Source: an uncultured Gemmatimonadota bacterium (lineage in GTDB: Bacteria; Gemmatimonadota; Gemmatimonadetes; Gemmatimonadales; Gemmatimonadaceae). From it: a stretch of DNA of 9,630 bases. The DNA lies in contig CAITQY010000640.1 in assembly GCA_903894655.1 (NCBI GenBank), forward strand, positions 1-9,630, in the 5' to 3' direction. The notes under the pieces were generated by a model, which was not told where the DNA came from, did not search any database, and worked only from the letters and a program-made list of their open reading frames with translations. Of the stretch, positions 1-6,066 are shown piece after piece. Made by a program: the position numbers and the translations under genes. Numbering within the stretch: position 1 is the stretch's first letter; each line of letters starts with the position of its first letter.

Positions 1-117
1 GTCATCATCAACGACAACGGTGAGCCGAAAGCGACCCGTATTTTCGGTCCCGTGGCGCGCGAACTGCGCGAGAAGCGGTACATGAAGATTGTGTCGCTGG
101 CGCCTGAGGTGCTCTGA
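1..117 (+). CDS. rplN: 50S ribosomal protein L14, C-terminal part (partial)
   Basis: The first 38 codons, in frame from base 1, encode the end of L14, a protein of the large ribosomal subunit that sits at the subunit interface. The 5' part lies outside the window. The visible residues include IFGPVARELREK and end in KIVSLAPEVL, which is the very conserved L14 C-terminus, and translation stops at TGA 115-117. L14 is the usual first gene of the spc group and the next gene, for L24, starts one base after the stop, so the two are probably translationally coupled. Nothing in the visible part looks damaged. Identification rests on strong similarity to the remembered family C-terminus. Confidence 0.96.
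   Translation, partial: VIINDNGEPKATRIFGPVARELREKRYMKIVSLAPEVL
106..111 (+). promoter_or_regulatory. Shine-Dalgarno site that fixes the rplX start
   Basis: GAGGTG lies inside the last codons of rplN, 7 nt before the ATG at 119. It supports that ATG over the in-frame TTG at 89, which would read through rplN codons and add ten residues unlike L24. Confidence 0.7.
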
Positions 118-118
118 G

Positions 119-523
119 ATGCGTAAGAATGTGTACTACAAGACGGACCGTGGACAGCGCCTCGGCGCTGGACGCCACGCGCTGAAGGCGTCGCGCGAGG
201 TCATCCACGTCACGAAGGGTGATACCGTCCGCATCATGCGCGGCGACGACAAGGGGAAGGAAGGGAAGGTCCTTCAGGTGTACCCCAAGACGGGCCGTAT
301 CAAGGTGGAAGGCATCAACATCGTGAAGAAGCACCGCAAGGCGCGTACTGCGGAAGAGACGAGTGGCATCATCGAGATGGCCGCGCCCTTCCACGCGTCG
401 AACGCGATGTTGCTCGATTCGAAGACCGGCAAGCCGACGCGCACGAAGACGCGCATCGACACCGACGGTACGAAGGAGCGCGTCGGCGTCAAGAGCGGTG
501 AAGTCATCCCCCGCGCGCGCTGA
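119..523 (+). CDS. rplX: 50S ribosomal protein L24 with extended N-terminus
   Basis: L24 is an assembly-initiating protein of the large subunit that binds the 5' region of 23S rRNA. The 134-residue product has the KOW/L24 domain at about residues 29-75, with the diagnostic pattern KGDTVRIMRGDDKGKEGKV followed by EGINIVKKHRK, and a C-terminal block with SNAMLLDSKTGKPTR. L24 is usually about 100-110 residues and starts close to the HVxKGD segment. Here about 28 residues precede it, including YYKTDRGQRLGAGRHALK, which is basic. The ATG at 119 was chosen because GAGGTG stands at 106-111 and no later ATG precedes the KOW domain. The extension is therefore probably real, although an alternative start codon (GTG/TTG) cannot be excluded. 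It lies between rplN and rplE in the standard spc order. Confidence 0.95.
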   Translation: MRKNVYYKTDRGQRLGAGRHALKASREVIHVTKGDTVRIMRGDDKGKEGKVLQVYPKTGRIKVEGINIVKKHRKARTAEETSGIIEMAAPFHASNAMLLDSKTGKPTRTKTRIDTDGTKERVGVKSGEVIPRAR

Positions 524-525
524 CC

Positions 526-529
526 GGAG
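526..529 (+). promoter_or_regulatory. Shine-Dalgarno site for the extended rplE
   Basis: GGAG stands 8 nt before the ATG at 538, directly after the rplX stop. No comparable site precedes the later in-frame ATG at 760. This supports translation of the Lys/Ala/Gly-rich N-terminal tail of L5. Confidence 0.65.
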
Positions 530-537
530 CATAGCAA

Positions 538-1332
538 ATGGCGACCAAGGAAAAGGCCGGCGGAAAGGCCGGCGCGAAGGCAGGTGGTAAGGCAGCAGGC
601 AAGGGTGCAGCCGGCGCCAAGGGTGGCGGCGCGGCCGCGAAGGGGAAGGGTGGCAAGGCGGGCAAGGCGGGACAGCCGCGTCAGGCGATCGACTTCACCA
701 AGCGCGAGCATGCGGGTGCGGGGCTGCCGGTGGCGGCGCCGCGTCTGCAGGCGCATTACATGAACGTCGTGCGCGGGGCCTTGGCCACGCAGTTCGGCTT
801 CACGAATGGGCATCAGATTCCGTCGCTGTCCAAGATCGTGGTGAACTGCGGTGTCGGTGAAGCCGTGAAGCAGCCGAAGCTGCTCGACGTGGTGGTCGAG
901 GAGTTGGCGCTGATCACGGGCCAGAAGCCGGTGCGTCGCAAGGCGAAGAAGTCAATCTCGAACTTCGGCCTGCGCGAAGGCCAGGAAATCGGTGCGTCGG
1001 TGACGCTCCGTGGCGCGAAGATGTGGGAGTTCCTCGACCGGTTTGTGACGGTGTCTGTCCCGCGTATTCGCGACTTCCGCGGCCTCGGCACGAAGTCGTT
1101 CGACGGTCGTGGCAACTACACGATCGGCATCAAGGAGCAGATGATCTTCCCGGAGATCAACTACGACATGGTGGAGCAGATTCACGGCATGGACATCACG
1201 TTCGTGACGACGGCTGAGAAGGATGCGCACGCGATGGCGCTTCTGCATCAGCTGGGTATGCCGTTCCGCGGCGACGACAAGCCGGTCATTCCCAAGGTGG
1301 CGCAGCCGGCGGCCTCCGCGGCCGCCGCCTAA
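538..1332 (+). CDS. rplE: 50S ribosomal protein L5 with Lys/Ala/Gly-rich tail
   Basis: L5 binds 5S rRNA and helps form the central protuberance of the large subunit. The L5 fold starts near residue 68 (PRLQAHY) and carries IVVNCGVGEA, ITGQKPVRRKAKKSI, FLDRFVTVSVPRIRDFRG, KSFDGRGNYTIGIKEQ, IFPEINYD and the terminal LGMPFR, all classical L5 blocks. The family norm is about 180 residues; this product has 264. The excess is a tail of about 67 residues at the N-terminus, of which residues 6-45 are only Lys, Ala and Gly, plus about 20 residues (Pro/Ala-rich, ending SAAAA) after the normal C-terminus. The ATG at 538 has a GGAG at the right distance. The ATG at 760 would start inside the conserved domain, so it is unlikely. 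L5 identity is certain; the role of the tail is unknown and might be additional rRNA binding. Confidence 0.96.
   Translation: MATKEKAGGKAGAKAGGKAAGKGAAGAKGGGAAAKGKGGKAGKAGQPRQAIDFTKREHAGAGLPVAAPRLQAHYMNVVRGALATQFGFTNGHQIPSLSKIVVNCGVGEAVKQPKLLDVVVEELALITGQKPVRRKAKKSISNFGLREGQEIGASVTLRGAKMWEFLDRFVTVSVPRIRDFRGLGTKSFDGRGNYTIGIKEQMIFPEINYDMVEQIHGMDITFVTTAEKDAHAMALLHQLGMPFRGDDKPVIPKVAQPAASAAAA
553..672 (+). repeat. Low-complexity Lys/Ala/Gly tract in rplE
   Basis: Codons 6-45 of rplE encode only Lys, Ala and Gly, with ten lysines in forty residues and recurring K-A-G-G and G-K-A-G units. The composition resembles disordered nucleic-acid-binding tails such as those of H1-like histones; that likeness is by composition only. 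Confidence 0.85.
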
Positions 1333-1347
1333 TCCGGACATAACGAC

Positions 1348-1653
1348 ATGGCAAAGACGAGCAAGCTGGCCCGCAACGCGCAGCGCAAGGAACTGGTGGC
1401 CCGATACGCCACGAAGCGCGCTGCCCTCAAGGCCATCATTCAGAATCCGAAGAGCACGGGCGAAGAGAAGCTGGCCGCCGTGAACGCGCTGCATAAGCTG
1501 CCGCGTGATTCATCGGCGACCCGCGTACGCAACCGCTGCAACATGAGCGGCCGTCCGCGTGCGTTTCTCCGCCACTTCGGCCTCAGCCGCATCGCGCTCC
1601 GAGACATGGCCCTGAACGGCCTGATCCCCGGCGTGCGCAAGGCGAGCTGGTAG
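1348..1653 (+). CDS. rpsN: 30S ribosomal protein S14, zinc-independent type
   Basis: S14 belongs to the head of the small subunit, near the decoding region. The 101-residue length and the C-terminal block RNRCNMSGRPRAFLRHFGLS followed by LNGLIPGVRKASW match the long form known from E. coli. The short zinc-ribbon form has two CxxC pairs; here only one cysteine is present (Cys64), so no zinc site can form. The ATG at 1348 follows the rplE stop by 15 nt; only a weak CGGA (1335-1338) precedes it, so initiation may depend on coupling with rplE. An unusually long non-coding gap follows this gene. Confidence 0.96.
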   Translation: MAKTSKLARNAQRKELVARYATKRAALKAIIQNPKSTGEEKLAAVNALHKLPRDSSATRVRNRCNMSGRPRAFLRHFGLSRIALRDMALNGLIPGVRKASW

Positions 1654-1670
1654 TAGGATCCAGTCGGTCG

Positions 1671-1738
1671 CAGGTGCAGACTTCAAGCTGGCGAGTTGTG
1701 GCTGAGCCCCAGCCCGCTATCTTGAAAGGCTGCACCTG
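1671..1738 (+). promoter_or_regulatory. Long imperfect hairpin in the rpsN-rpsH gap
   Basis: The 158-nt gap 1654-1811 has no gene but a strong potential hairpin. The outer stem is 1671-1679 (CAGGTGCAG) with 1730-1738 (CTGCACCTG), nine perfect pairs. After an A/G mismatch, a C-G pair and a bulged A, 1682-1687 (TTCAAG) pairs with 1721-1726 (CTTGAA). After one mismatch, 1689-1693 pairs with 1715-1719 (including one G-U). Past a six-base bulge (1694-1699), 1700-1704 (GGCTG) pairs with 1710-1714 (CAGCC) around the loop AGCCC. No run of T follows, so it is not a standard intrinsic terminator. It lies upstream of rpsH, whose product S8 is the known autogenous repressor of spc operons, so a regulatory or processing role is plausible. 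TCG occurs directly on both sides (1668-1670 and 1739-1741), which also leaves a small mobile inverted-repeat element possible. Confidence 0.55.
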
Positions 1739-1751
1739 TCGCTGATTTATC
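1722..1751 (+). promoter_or_regulatory. Weak sigma70-like promoter candidate before rpsH
   Basis: TTGAAA at 1722-1727 resembles a -35 box, and the AT-rich stretch after it offers TTTATC at 1746-1751 (18-nt spacer) as a poor -10 box. The neighbourhood 1744-1765 is clearly richer in A+T than the coding DNA. The -35 box falls within the 3' arm of the hairpin. An internal promoter would explain the length of the gap, but the match is weak and the promoter consensus of the organism is unknown. Confidence 0.2.
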
Positions 1752-1811
1752 TATTCACTTCCTACAGGTCCCCGGCGCGGCCGGCGGATACCCTAGGAGA
1801 ACTCAGAGAGC

Positions 1812-2213
1812 ATGAGCCTCAACGACCCTATTGCCGACATGCTGACGCGCATTCGCAACGCGTGTGCGTCCAAGCACCGCCGCGTCGACATGCCGTTGTC
1901 AAAGATGAAGATCGAGATCGCGCGGATCTTGAAGGAGAGCAACTTCATCCAGGATTACCGTACCGTCGAGAACGAAGACGGGAAGCCTTTGCTTCGTGTG
2001 ATCCTCAAGTACGCGCACGGCGGCCAGTCGGTCATCCGACAGACGAAGCGCGTCTCGACCCCCGGCCTTCGCAAATACGTTGGTGCGCAGGAGATCCCGC
2101 GAGTCCGTAACGGCCTCGGCATGGCGATCCTCAGCACGTCGAAGGGCATCATGTCCGACCGTGAAGCGCGTTCCTCGAATACCGGGGGCGAGCTGCTCGC
2201 CTTCGTCTGGTAA
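1812..2213 (+). CDS. rpsH: 30S ribosomal protein S8
   Basis: S8 binds helix 21 of 16S rRNA early in assembly of the small subunit platform and, in well studied bacteria, also represses the spc operon by binding its mRNA. The 133-residue product has the usual length. It begins with NDPIADMLTRIRNA and ends with the family signature ILSTSKGIMSDREAR (residues 106-120) and GGELLAFVW. The start at 1812 is preceded by AGGAGA at 1795-1800 and a GAGAG closer to the ATG. It is the first gene after the structured gap and stands 12 nt before rplF, with which it is surely co-transcribed. Confidence 0.97.
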   Translation: MSLNDPIADMLTRIRNACASKHRRVDMPLSKMKIEIARILKESNFIQDYRTVENEDGKPLLRVILKYAHGGQSVIRQTKRVSTPGLRKYVGAQEIPRVRNGLGMAILSTSKGIMSDREARSSNTGGELLAFVW

Positions 2214-2225
2214 GGAGACGCAACG

Positions 2226-2765
2226 ATGTCACGTATCGGCAAGCGCCCCATCCCGGTTCCGGCCGGGGTCACGGTGGCGATCGACGGGTCAAAAATCAGT
2301 GTGAAGGGTCCGAAGGGTGAGCTTTCCCGTGTGCTCCCCGCGGACATGATCATTTCGCACGAGGGCAGTGAACTGCTGGTGAAGCGTCCGACCGATGAAG
2401 AGCGCCACAAGGCGCTGCATGGTCTGACGCGCACGCTCGTGGCGAACATGGTGGAAGGGGTGACGACGGGCTTCAAGAAAGTGCTCGAGATCACCGGTGT
2501 CGGCTACAAGGCCGAGATCAAGCCGTACGGCGCGCTGTTGTCGCTCGGCTACTCGCACCAGATCGAGTACAAGGCGCCGGAAGGCGTGAAGATCACCGCC
2601 ACGACGCCGACGCTCGTCGTCATCGAAGGCGCGAGCAAGGAACTTGTCGGCCAGAGTGCCGCTGAGATTCGCAGCTTCCGCAAGCCCGAGCCGTACAAGG
2701 GCAAGGGCGTGAAGTACCAAGGTGAAGTCATCCGGCGTAAGGCCGGTAAGGCGGGAGGCAAGTAA
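2226..2765 (+). CDS. rplF: 50S ribosomal protein L6
   Basis: L6 is a large-subunit protein near the factor-binding and sarcin-ricin region. The 179-residue length is normal. It begins SRIGKRPIPVPAGV, contains KGPKGELSR and GVGYKAEIK, and ends with the L6 signature PEPYKGKGVKY (residues 154-164) and a basic tail. A strong AAGGAG at 2212-2217, overlapping the rpsH stop, sets the ATG at 2226. Its stop codon shares one base with the start of rplR (TAATG), which suggests translational coupling. Confidence 0.97.
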   Translation: MSRIGKRPIPVPAGVTVAIDGSKISVKGPKGELSRVLPADMIISHEGSELLVKRPTDEERHKALHGLTRTLVANMVEGVTTGFKKVLEITGVGYKAEIKPYGALLSLGYSHQIEYKAPEGVKITATTPTLVVIEGASKELVGQSAAEIRSFRKPEPYKGKGVKYQGEVIRRKAGKAGGK

Positions 2766-3121
2766 TGGCCAAGATCGCGATCCCGCGTACGAACGCAGAG
2801 CGGCGTAAGCGCCGTCACCTGCGCGTGCGCAAGGCAGTGAGCGGGTCCGCGGAGCGTCCGCGTCTCGTGGTGTTCCGTTCGCTGAAGCACATCTACGCCC
2901 AGATCGTGGACGACGTCACGCAGCGTACGCTGATGACCGTTGGCGACGAAGGGATGAACGGCACGAAGTCGGAGCGTGCACTCGCCGTCGGCAAGCAGGT
3001 TGCTGAGAAGGCGAAGGCGGCCGGCATCGCGAAGGTCGTCTTCGACCGTGCCGGTTACCAGTATCACGGCCGTGTGAAGGCCGTGGCAGATGGCGCCCGA
3101 GAGGGCGGCCTGGAGTTCTGA
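2765..3121 (+). CDS. rplR: 50S ribosomal protein L18
   Basis: L18 binds 5S rRNA together with L5 and anchors it in the large subunit. The 118-residue protein has the usual length, a basic N-terminus (RRKRRHLRVRKAVSG), the RPRLVVFRSLKHIYAQIVDD block and the typical end FDRAGYQYHGRVKAVADGAR. GGGAGG at 2753-2758 is well placed for the ATG at 2765, which overlaps the rplF stop by one base. rpsE begins two bases after its stop. No oddity is seen. Confidence 0.97.
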   Translation: MAKIAIPRTNAERRKRRHLRVRKAVSGSAERPRLVVFRSLKHIYAQIVDDVTQRTLMTVGDEGMNGTKSERALAVGKQVAEKAKAAGIAKVVFDRAGYQYHGRVKAVADGAREGGLEF

Positions 3122-3123
3122 TC

Positions 3124-3954
3124 ATGGCTAACGCAGCAGGAACCGGTGGCGCGCCTGGTGGCAGCGCCCGCAGTGGTGGTGGACCTGGCGGTCGTGGCCG
3201 TGGTGGCCCGGGCGGCGGTCGTGGTGGCCCGGGTGGTGGTCGTGGCGGCCCTGGTGGCGGTCGTGGCGGACCCGGTGGTGGTGCGCCGGGCGGCCGTGGT
3301 CGTGGCCCCGGTGGTGAAGGTGGACCGGGCGCGGGCCGTGATGGCCGTGGCCGCGATGGTGGCCGTGGTCCGTCGCAGGACCGCGAGCAGAGCGATCTGG
3401 TCGAAAACGTGATCGCGATCAACCGCGTGGCGAAGGTCGTGAAGGGTGGTCGTCGGTTCTCGTTCAACGCGCTGGTCGCGGTGGGCGACGGACAGGGCAA
3501 GGTGGGTTTTGCCACCGGCAAGGCGAACGAAGTGTCGGAAGCGGTCCGCAAGGCCGTGGAAGCCGCCCGTCGCAAGATGGTGCAGATCCCGCTCACGGGC
3601 TCGACGATTCCGCACGAAGTGGTCGGTAAGCATGGCGCTGGGAAGGTGCTCATGAAGCCTGCCGCGCCGGGTGCTGGTGTGATTGCTGGTGGCGCGGTGC
3701 GCGCCGTGCTTGAGTGCGCCGGTATCCACGACATTCTCACGAAGTCGTTGGGTTCCACCAATCCGCACAACATGGTGCTGGCGGCGCTCGACGGGCTGAC
3801 GCATCTGATCACGGTCGAACAGGCCGCCAAGGAACGTGGTGTGGACGTGTCGGCGATCGGTTACCGGTCGCGTGCCAAGTCGCGCACTGAGACTCATGAT
3901 GCTCGCAAGGCCGCCGTCGTTGGCGCCTCGCCTGACGCCGCGGAGGTGGCATAA
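3124..3954 (+). CDS. rpsE: 30S ribosomal protein S5 with Gly/Arg/Pro-rich tail
   Basis: S5 lies in the small subunit body near the mRNA entry and affects decoding fidelity. The 276-residue product is far longer than the usual roughly 165. The S5 core runs from about residue 86: an RNA-binding N-domain (DLVENVIAINRVAKVVKGGR, FNALVAVGDGQGKVGFATGKA) and a C-domain (PHEVVGKHGAGKVLMKPA, GVIAGGAVRAVLECAGIHD). Residues 1-85 form a tail dominated by Gly, Arg and Pro with four consecutive RGGPGGG units (residues 26-53), and some thirty extra residues follow the core. The start at 3124 has GGAG at 3112-3115. The next downstream candidates lie inside the tail or core, so the tail is probably translated. 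Its RGG-like composition suggests RNA contact, but that is inference. Confidence 0.96.
   Translation: MANAAGTGGAPGGSARSGGGPGGRGRGGPGGGRGGPGGGRGGPGGGRGGPGGGAPGGRGRGPGGEGGPGAGRDGRGRDGGRGPSQDREQSDLVENVIAINRVAKVVKGGRRFSFNALVAVGDGQGKVGFATGKANEVSEAVRKAVEAARRKMVQIPLTGSTIPHEVVGKHGAGKVLMKPAAPGAGVIAGGAVRAVLECAGIHDILTKSLGSTNPHNMVLAALDGLTHLITVEQAAKERGVDVSAIGYRSRAKSRTETHDARKAAVVGASPDAAEVA
3199..3282 (+). repeat. Four 21-bp tandem repeats in rpsE
   Basis: Four in-frame 21-bp units (3199-3219, 3220-3240, 3241-3261, 3262-3282) each encode RGGPGGG. They differ mainly at third codon positions, so the peptide repeat has been kept while the DNA drifted, which hints at selection on the protein sequence. Similar but irregular Gly-rich DNA flanks the block on both sides. 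Confidence 0.9.
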
Positions 3955-4208
3955 TGCCCCGTACGTTTGTTTGGCATCCGTCGAAGGGTCCGGCGAAGAC
4001 CCCGAAGCTCGAAGCGCCGGGAACCGGCAAGCTTCATATCAAGCAGGTGCGCAGCGCGATCGGCCATTCGTGGCGGATGCGTCGCACGCTTGAAGCACTC
4101 GGCCTTCGTCATCATCAGGCCAGCGTCGTGCAGCAGGATTCCGCCTCGCTGCGCGGCCAGCTCAAGCAGGTTCGTCACCTGGTGTTGGTGACGGCGGTGG
4201 AGGAGTAA
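3954..4208 (+). CDS. rpmD: 50S ribosomal protein L30 with N-terminal extension
   Basis: L30 is a small large-subunit protein. The core, from residue 26, reads KLHIKQVRSAIGHSWRMRRT, then LEALGLRH and RGQLKQVRHLV, which is the full family pattern. Bacterial L30 is usually about 60 residues; this one has 84, with about 25 extra at the N-terminus (basic and Pro-rich, including WHPSKGPAKTPK). GGAGGTGG at 3942-3949 precedes the ATG at 3954, and the ATG shares its A with the rpsE stop, so this start is well supported and the extension is probably real. Confidence 0.94.
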   Translation: MPRTFVWHPSKGPAKTPKLEAPGTGKLHIKQVRSAIGHSWRMRRTLEALGLRHHQASVVQQDSASLRGQLKQVRHLVLVTAVEE

Positions 4209-4211
4209 CAG

Positions 4212-4694
4212 ATGGCTACTAATTCAGGCGCCGAAGGCGTCGAGAAGATCGGCCTGCACAACCTGCAGCCGGCGCCGGGTTCGCACCGCGGCCGTCGTCG
4301 CGTGGGTCGCGGTCCGGGCTCCGGCTTGGGCAAGACGTCCGGCAAGGGTCACAAGGGTTCCATGGCGCGGTCCGGCCATGGCGGTCCTGGTGGCGGCAAG
4401 CCGCACTTCGAAGGCGGCCAGATGCCGCTCACGCGTCGGATCCCGAAGCGTGGTTTCACGAATCCGTTCCGTGAAGAGGCGCAGGTCGTGCGGCTCGATT
4501 CGCTGACCGGCGTTGCCGGGGACGAAGTGACGGTGGAGACGCTGGTCGCCGCTGGGCTGATTCGTTCGGGTCACGGCCCGGCGAAGCTGCTCAACAACGG
4601 TGAAGTGTCCCGCGCGTTCACGGTACGCGGCGTGAAGATCAGCGCCGGTGCCAAGGCGAAGATTGAAGCGGCCGGTGGCCGCATCGACGGCTGA
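4212..4694 (+). CDS. rplO: 50S ribosomal protein L15
   Basis: L15 is a late assembly protein of the large subunit. The 160-residue product has the characteristic glycine/arginine-rich N-terminal region (RRRVGRGPGSGLGKTSGKGH), FEGGQMPLTRRIPKRGFTN at about residues 67-84, and the C-terminal block AKLLNNGEV with VKISAGAKAKIEAAGG. It has about a dozen residues before the conserved LHNLQPAPGS start, a modest extension. GGAGGAG at 4199-4205, in the end of rpmD, precedes the ATG at 4212. It stands directly before secY, as in most spc operons. Confidence 0.96.
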   Translation: MATNSGAEGVEKIGLHNLQPAPGSHRGRRRVGRGPGSGLGKTSGKGHKGSMARSGHGGPGGGKPHFEGGQMPLTRRIPKRGFTNPFREEAQVVRLDSLTGVAGDEVTVETLVAAGLIRSGHGPAKLLNNGEVSRAFTVRGVKISAGAKAKIEAAGGRIDG

Positions 4695-4711
4695 CGGAGA
4701 TAACCCAGCGC

Positions 4712-6058
4712 ATGGCGCAGCAACCTAATCCGGCGGCGCAAGCCGTCTCCAACATCTACCGCACGCCTGAGCTCTGGCAGAAGATCACCTTCACGTTTCT
4801 GTGTATGGTGATCTATCGAATCGGAGCGCACATCACGGCACCCGGTATCGATGTCCAGGCGCTGACCGACTACTTCACCCGCCAGCAGGGCGGTGGCCTT
4901 CTCGGCCTCTACGACATGTTCGTGGGTGGTGGTCTTTCCCGCGCGACCGTGTTCGCGCTCGGCATCATGCCCTACATCTCGTCGAGTATCTTCGTCCAGA
5001 TTGCCGGGGCCGTGCTGCCGAACGTGGACAAGATGCAGAAGGACGAGGAAGGCCGGAAAAAGTTGACGCAGTACACGCGTTACCTGACGGTCGTACTGGC
5101 GCTGATTCAGGCGTACGGGTTTGCCTTGTTCACCTCGTCGCTGCCGGCCGCGGTCTCGCGTCCGGGGCCGTGGTTCACGGTGCAGATGATGCTGTTTCTC
5201 ACCACGGGCGCGATTTTCGTCATGTGGCTGGGTGAGCAGATCACGGAACGTGGTCTCGGCAACGGTGCGTCGCTGATCATTTTCTTCTCGATCGTCGAAC
5301 GCATGTGGCCGTCGATTTTCCAATCGTTCAACTTCGTGACGACGGGTGCCTTGCCGGTGCTCTCGCTCGTGGTGCTGGCGATTCTGATGGTCGGCGTGGT
5401 GGCGGGCGTGGTGGCGATCACGGTGGCGGCGCGTCGCGTCCTCATCCAGATCCCGCAGCGCACGATGGCCCGCGGTCGTCAGCGTGAAGCGGCGCGGAAT
5501 TTCATCCCGCTCCGTATCAACACGGCGGGCGTGATGCCGATCATCTTCGCGCAGTCGGTGATCGTGATTCCTGGTGCGATCGCCCAGTTCAGCGGCAACG
5601 CCAAGGCGCAGGAAATTGCGGAGCTGTTCAATCCGCAGGGTCCCAATCCGTGGCTGTATTTCATCCTCTCGGCGATCCTGATTCTGCTGTTCACGTACTT
5701 TTACACGTCCATCATTTTCAATCCGGTGGATCTGGCAGAGAACCTGAAGAAGCAGGGCGGCTTCGTGCCTGGCATCAAGCCGGGCGCCAAGACGGCTGAA
5801 TACATCGAGCAGGTGGTGGAGCGTATCACGCTCCCGGGCGCGATTTTCCTCACGGTCATTGCGCTGATGCCGATCATCATCGCGCGCTTGATCAACGTGC
5901 CGTTTGCCTTCGGTGGCACGTCGCTGCTGATCGTGGTCGGTGTGGCGCTGGATACGATGGCGCAGATGCAGCAGCACCTGCTGCTCCGCAAATACGACGG
6001 CTTTATGAAAAAGGGGCGCGTGCGCTTCCGCGGCCGTCAGGCGACTCAGGGCTTCTAA
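4712..6058 (+). CDS. secY: Preprotein translocase channel subunit SecY
   Basis: SecY forms the protein-conducting channel of the Sec translocon with SecE and SecG in the inner membrane. The 448-residue length is typical. About ten hydrophobic segments can be seen, roughly at residues 24-41, 78-101, 122-142, 155-175, 184-203, 215-239, 270-292, 312-335, 373-393 and 399-417. Conserved stretches include ALGIMPYISSSIFVQ, ITERGLGNGASLIIF (residues 177-191), IPLRINTAGVMPIIFAQS and the cytosolic loop LKKQGGFVPGIKPG. The only visible Shine-Dalgarno motif, GGAG at 4696-4699, is rather far (12 nt) from the ATG, so initiation may be modest or coupled to rplO. The last codons encode a basic tail. No truncation is seen. 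Confidence 0.97.
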   Translation: MAQQPNPAAQAVSNIYRTPELWQKITFTFLCMVIYRIGAHITAPGIDVQALTDYFTRQQGGGLLGLYDMFVGGGLSRATVFALGIMPYISSSIFVQIAGAVLPNVDKMQKDEEGRKKLTQYTRYLTVVLALIQAYGFALFTSSLPAAVSRPGPWFTVQMMLFLTTGAIFVMWLGEQITERGLGNGASLIIFFSIVERMWPSIFQSFNFVTTGALPVLSLVVLAILMVGVVAGVVAITVAARRVLIQIPQRTMARGRQREAARNFIPLRINTAGVMPIIFAQSVIVIPGAIAQFSGNAKAQEIAELFNPQGPNPWLYFILSAILILLFTYFYTSIIFNPVDLAENLKKQGGFVPGIKPGAKTAEYIEQVVERITLPGAIFLTVIALMPIIIARLINVPFAFGGTSLLIVVGVALDTMAQMQQHLLLRKYDGFMKKGRVRFRGRQATQGF

Positions 6059-6066
6059 GGAAGATC

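Noticed and set aside
89..118. Upstream TTG start for rplX
   Set aside because: The ten added residues overlap rplN codons and are unlike L24; the ATG at 119 has a well-placed GAGGTG.
1671..1738. Intrinsic terminator after rpsN
   Set aside because: The hairpin is strong, but the bases after it (GTCGCTGATTTATC) contain no T-run, and the operon continues with rpsH.
2916..3830. Proline-rich - strand open frame opposite rplR and rpsE
   Set aside because: The Pro-rich stretch is just the complement of the Gly-rich repeats of rpsE. There is no start context or family match.
4571..5977. Long open frame on the - strand opposite rplO and secY, 468 codons
   Set aside because: It is the antisense of clear, conserved secY codons. 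Its product is rich in Arg, His and Asp with no recognisable domain, as expected for a shadow frame in GC-rich DNA.
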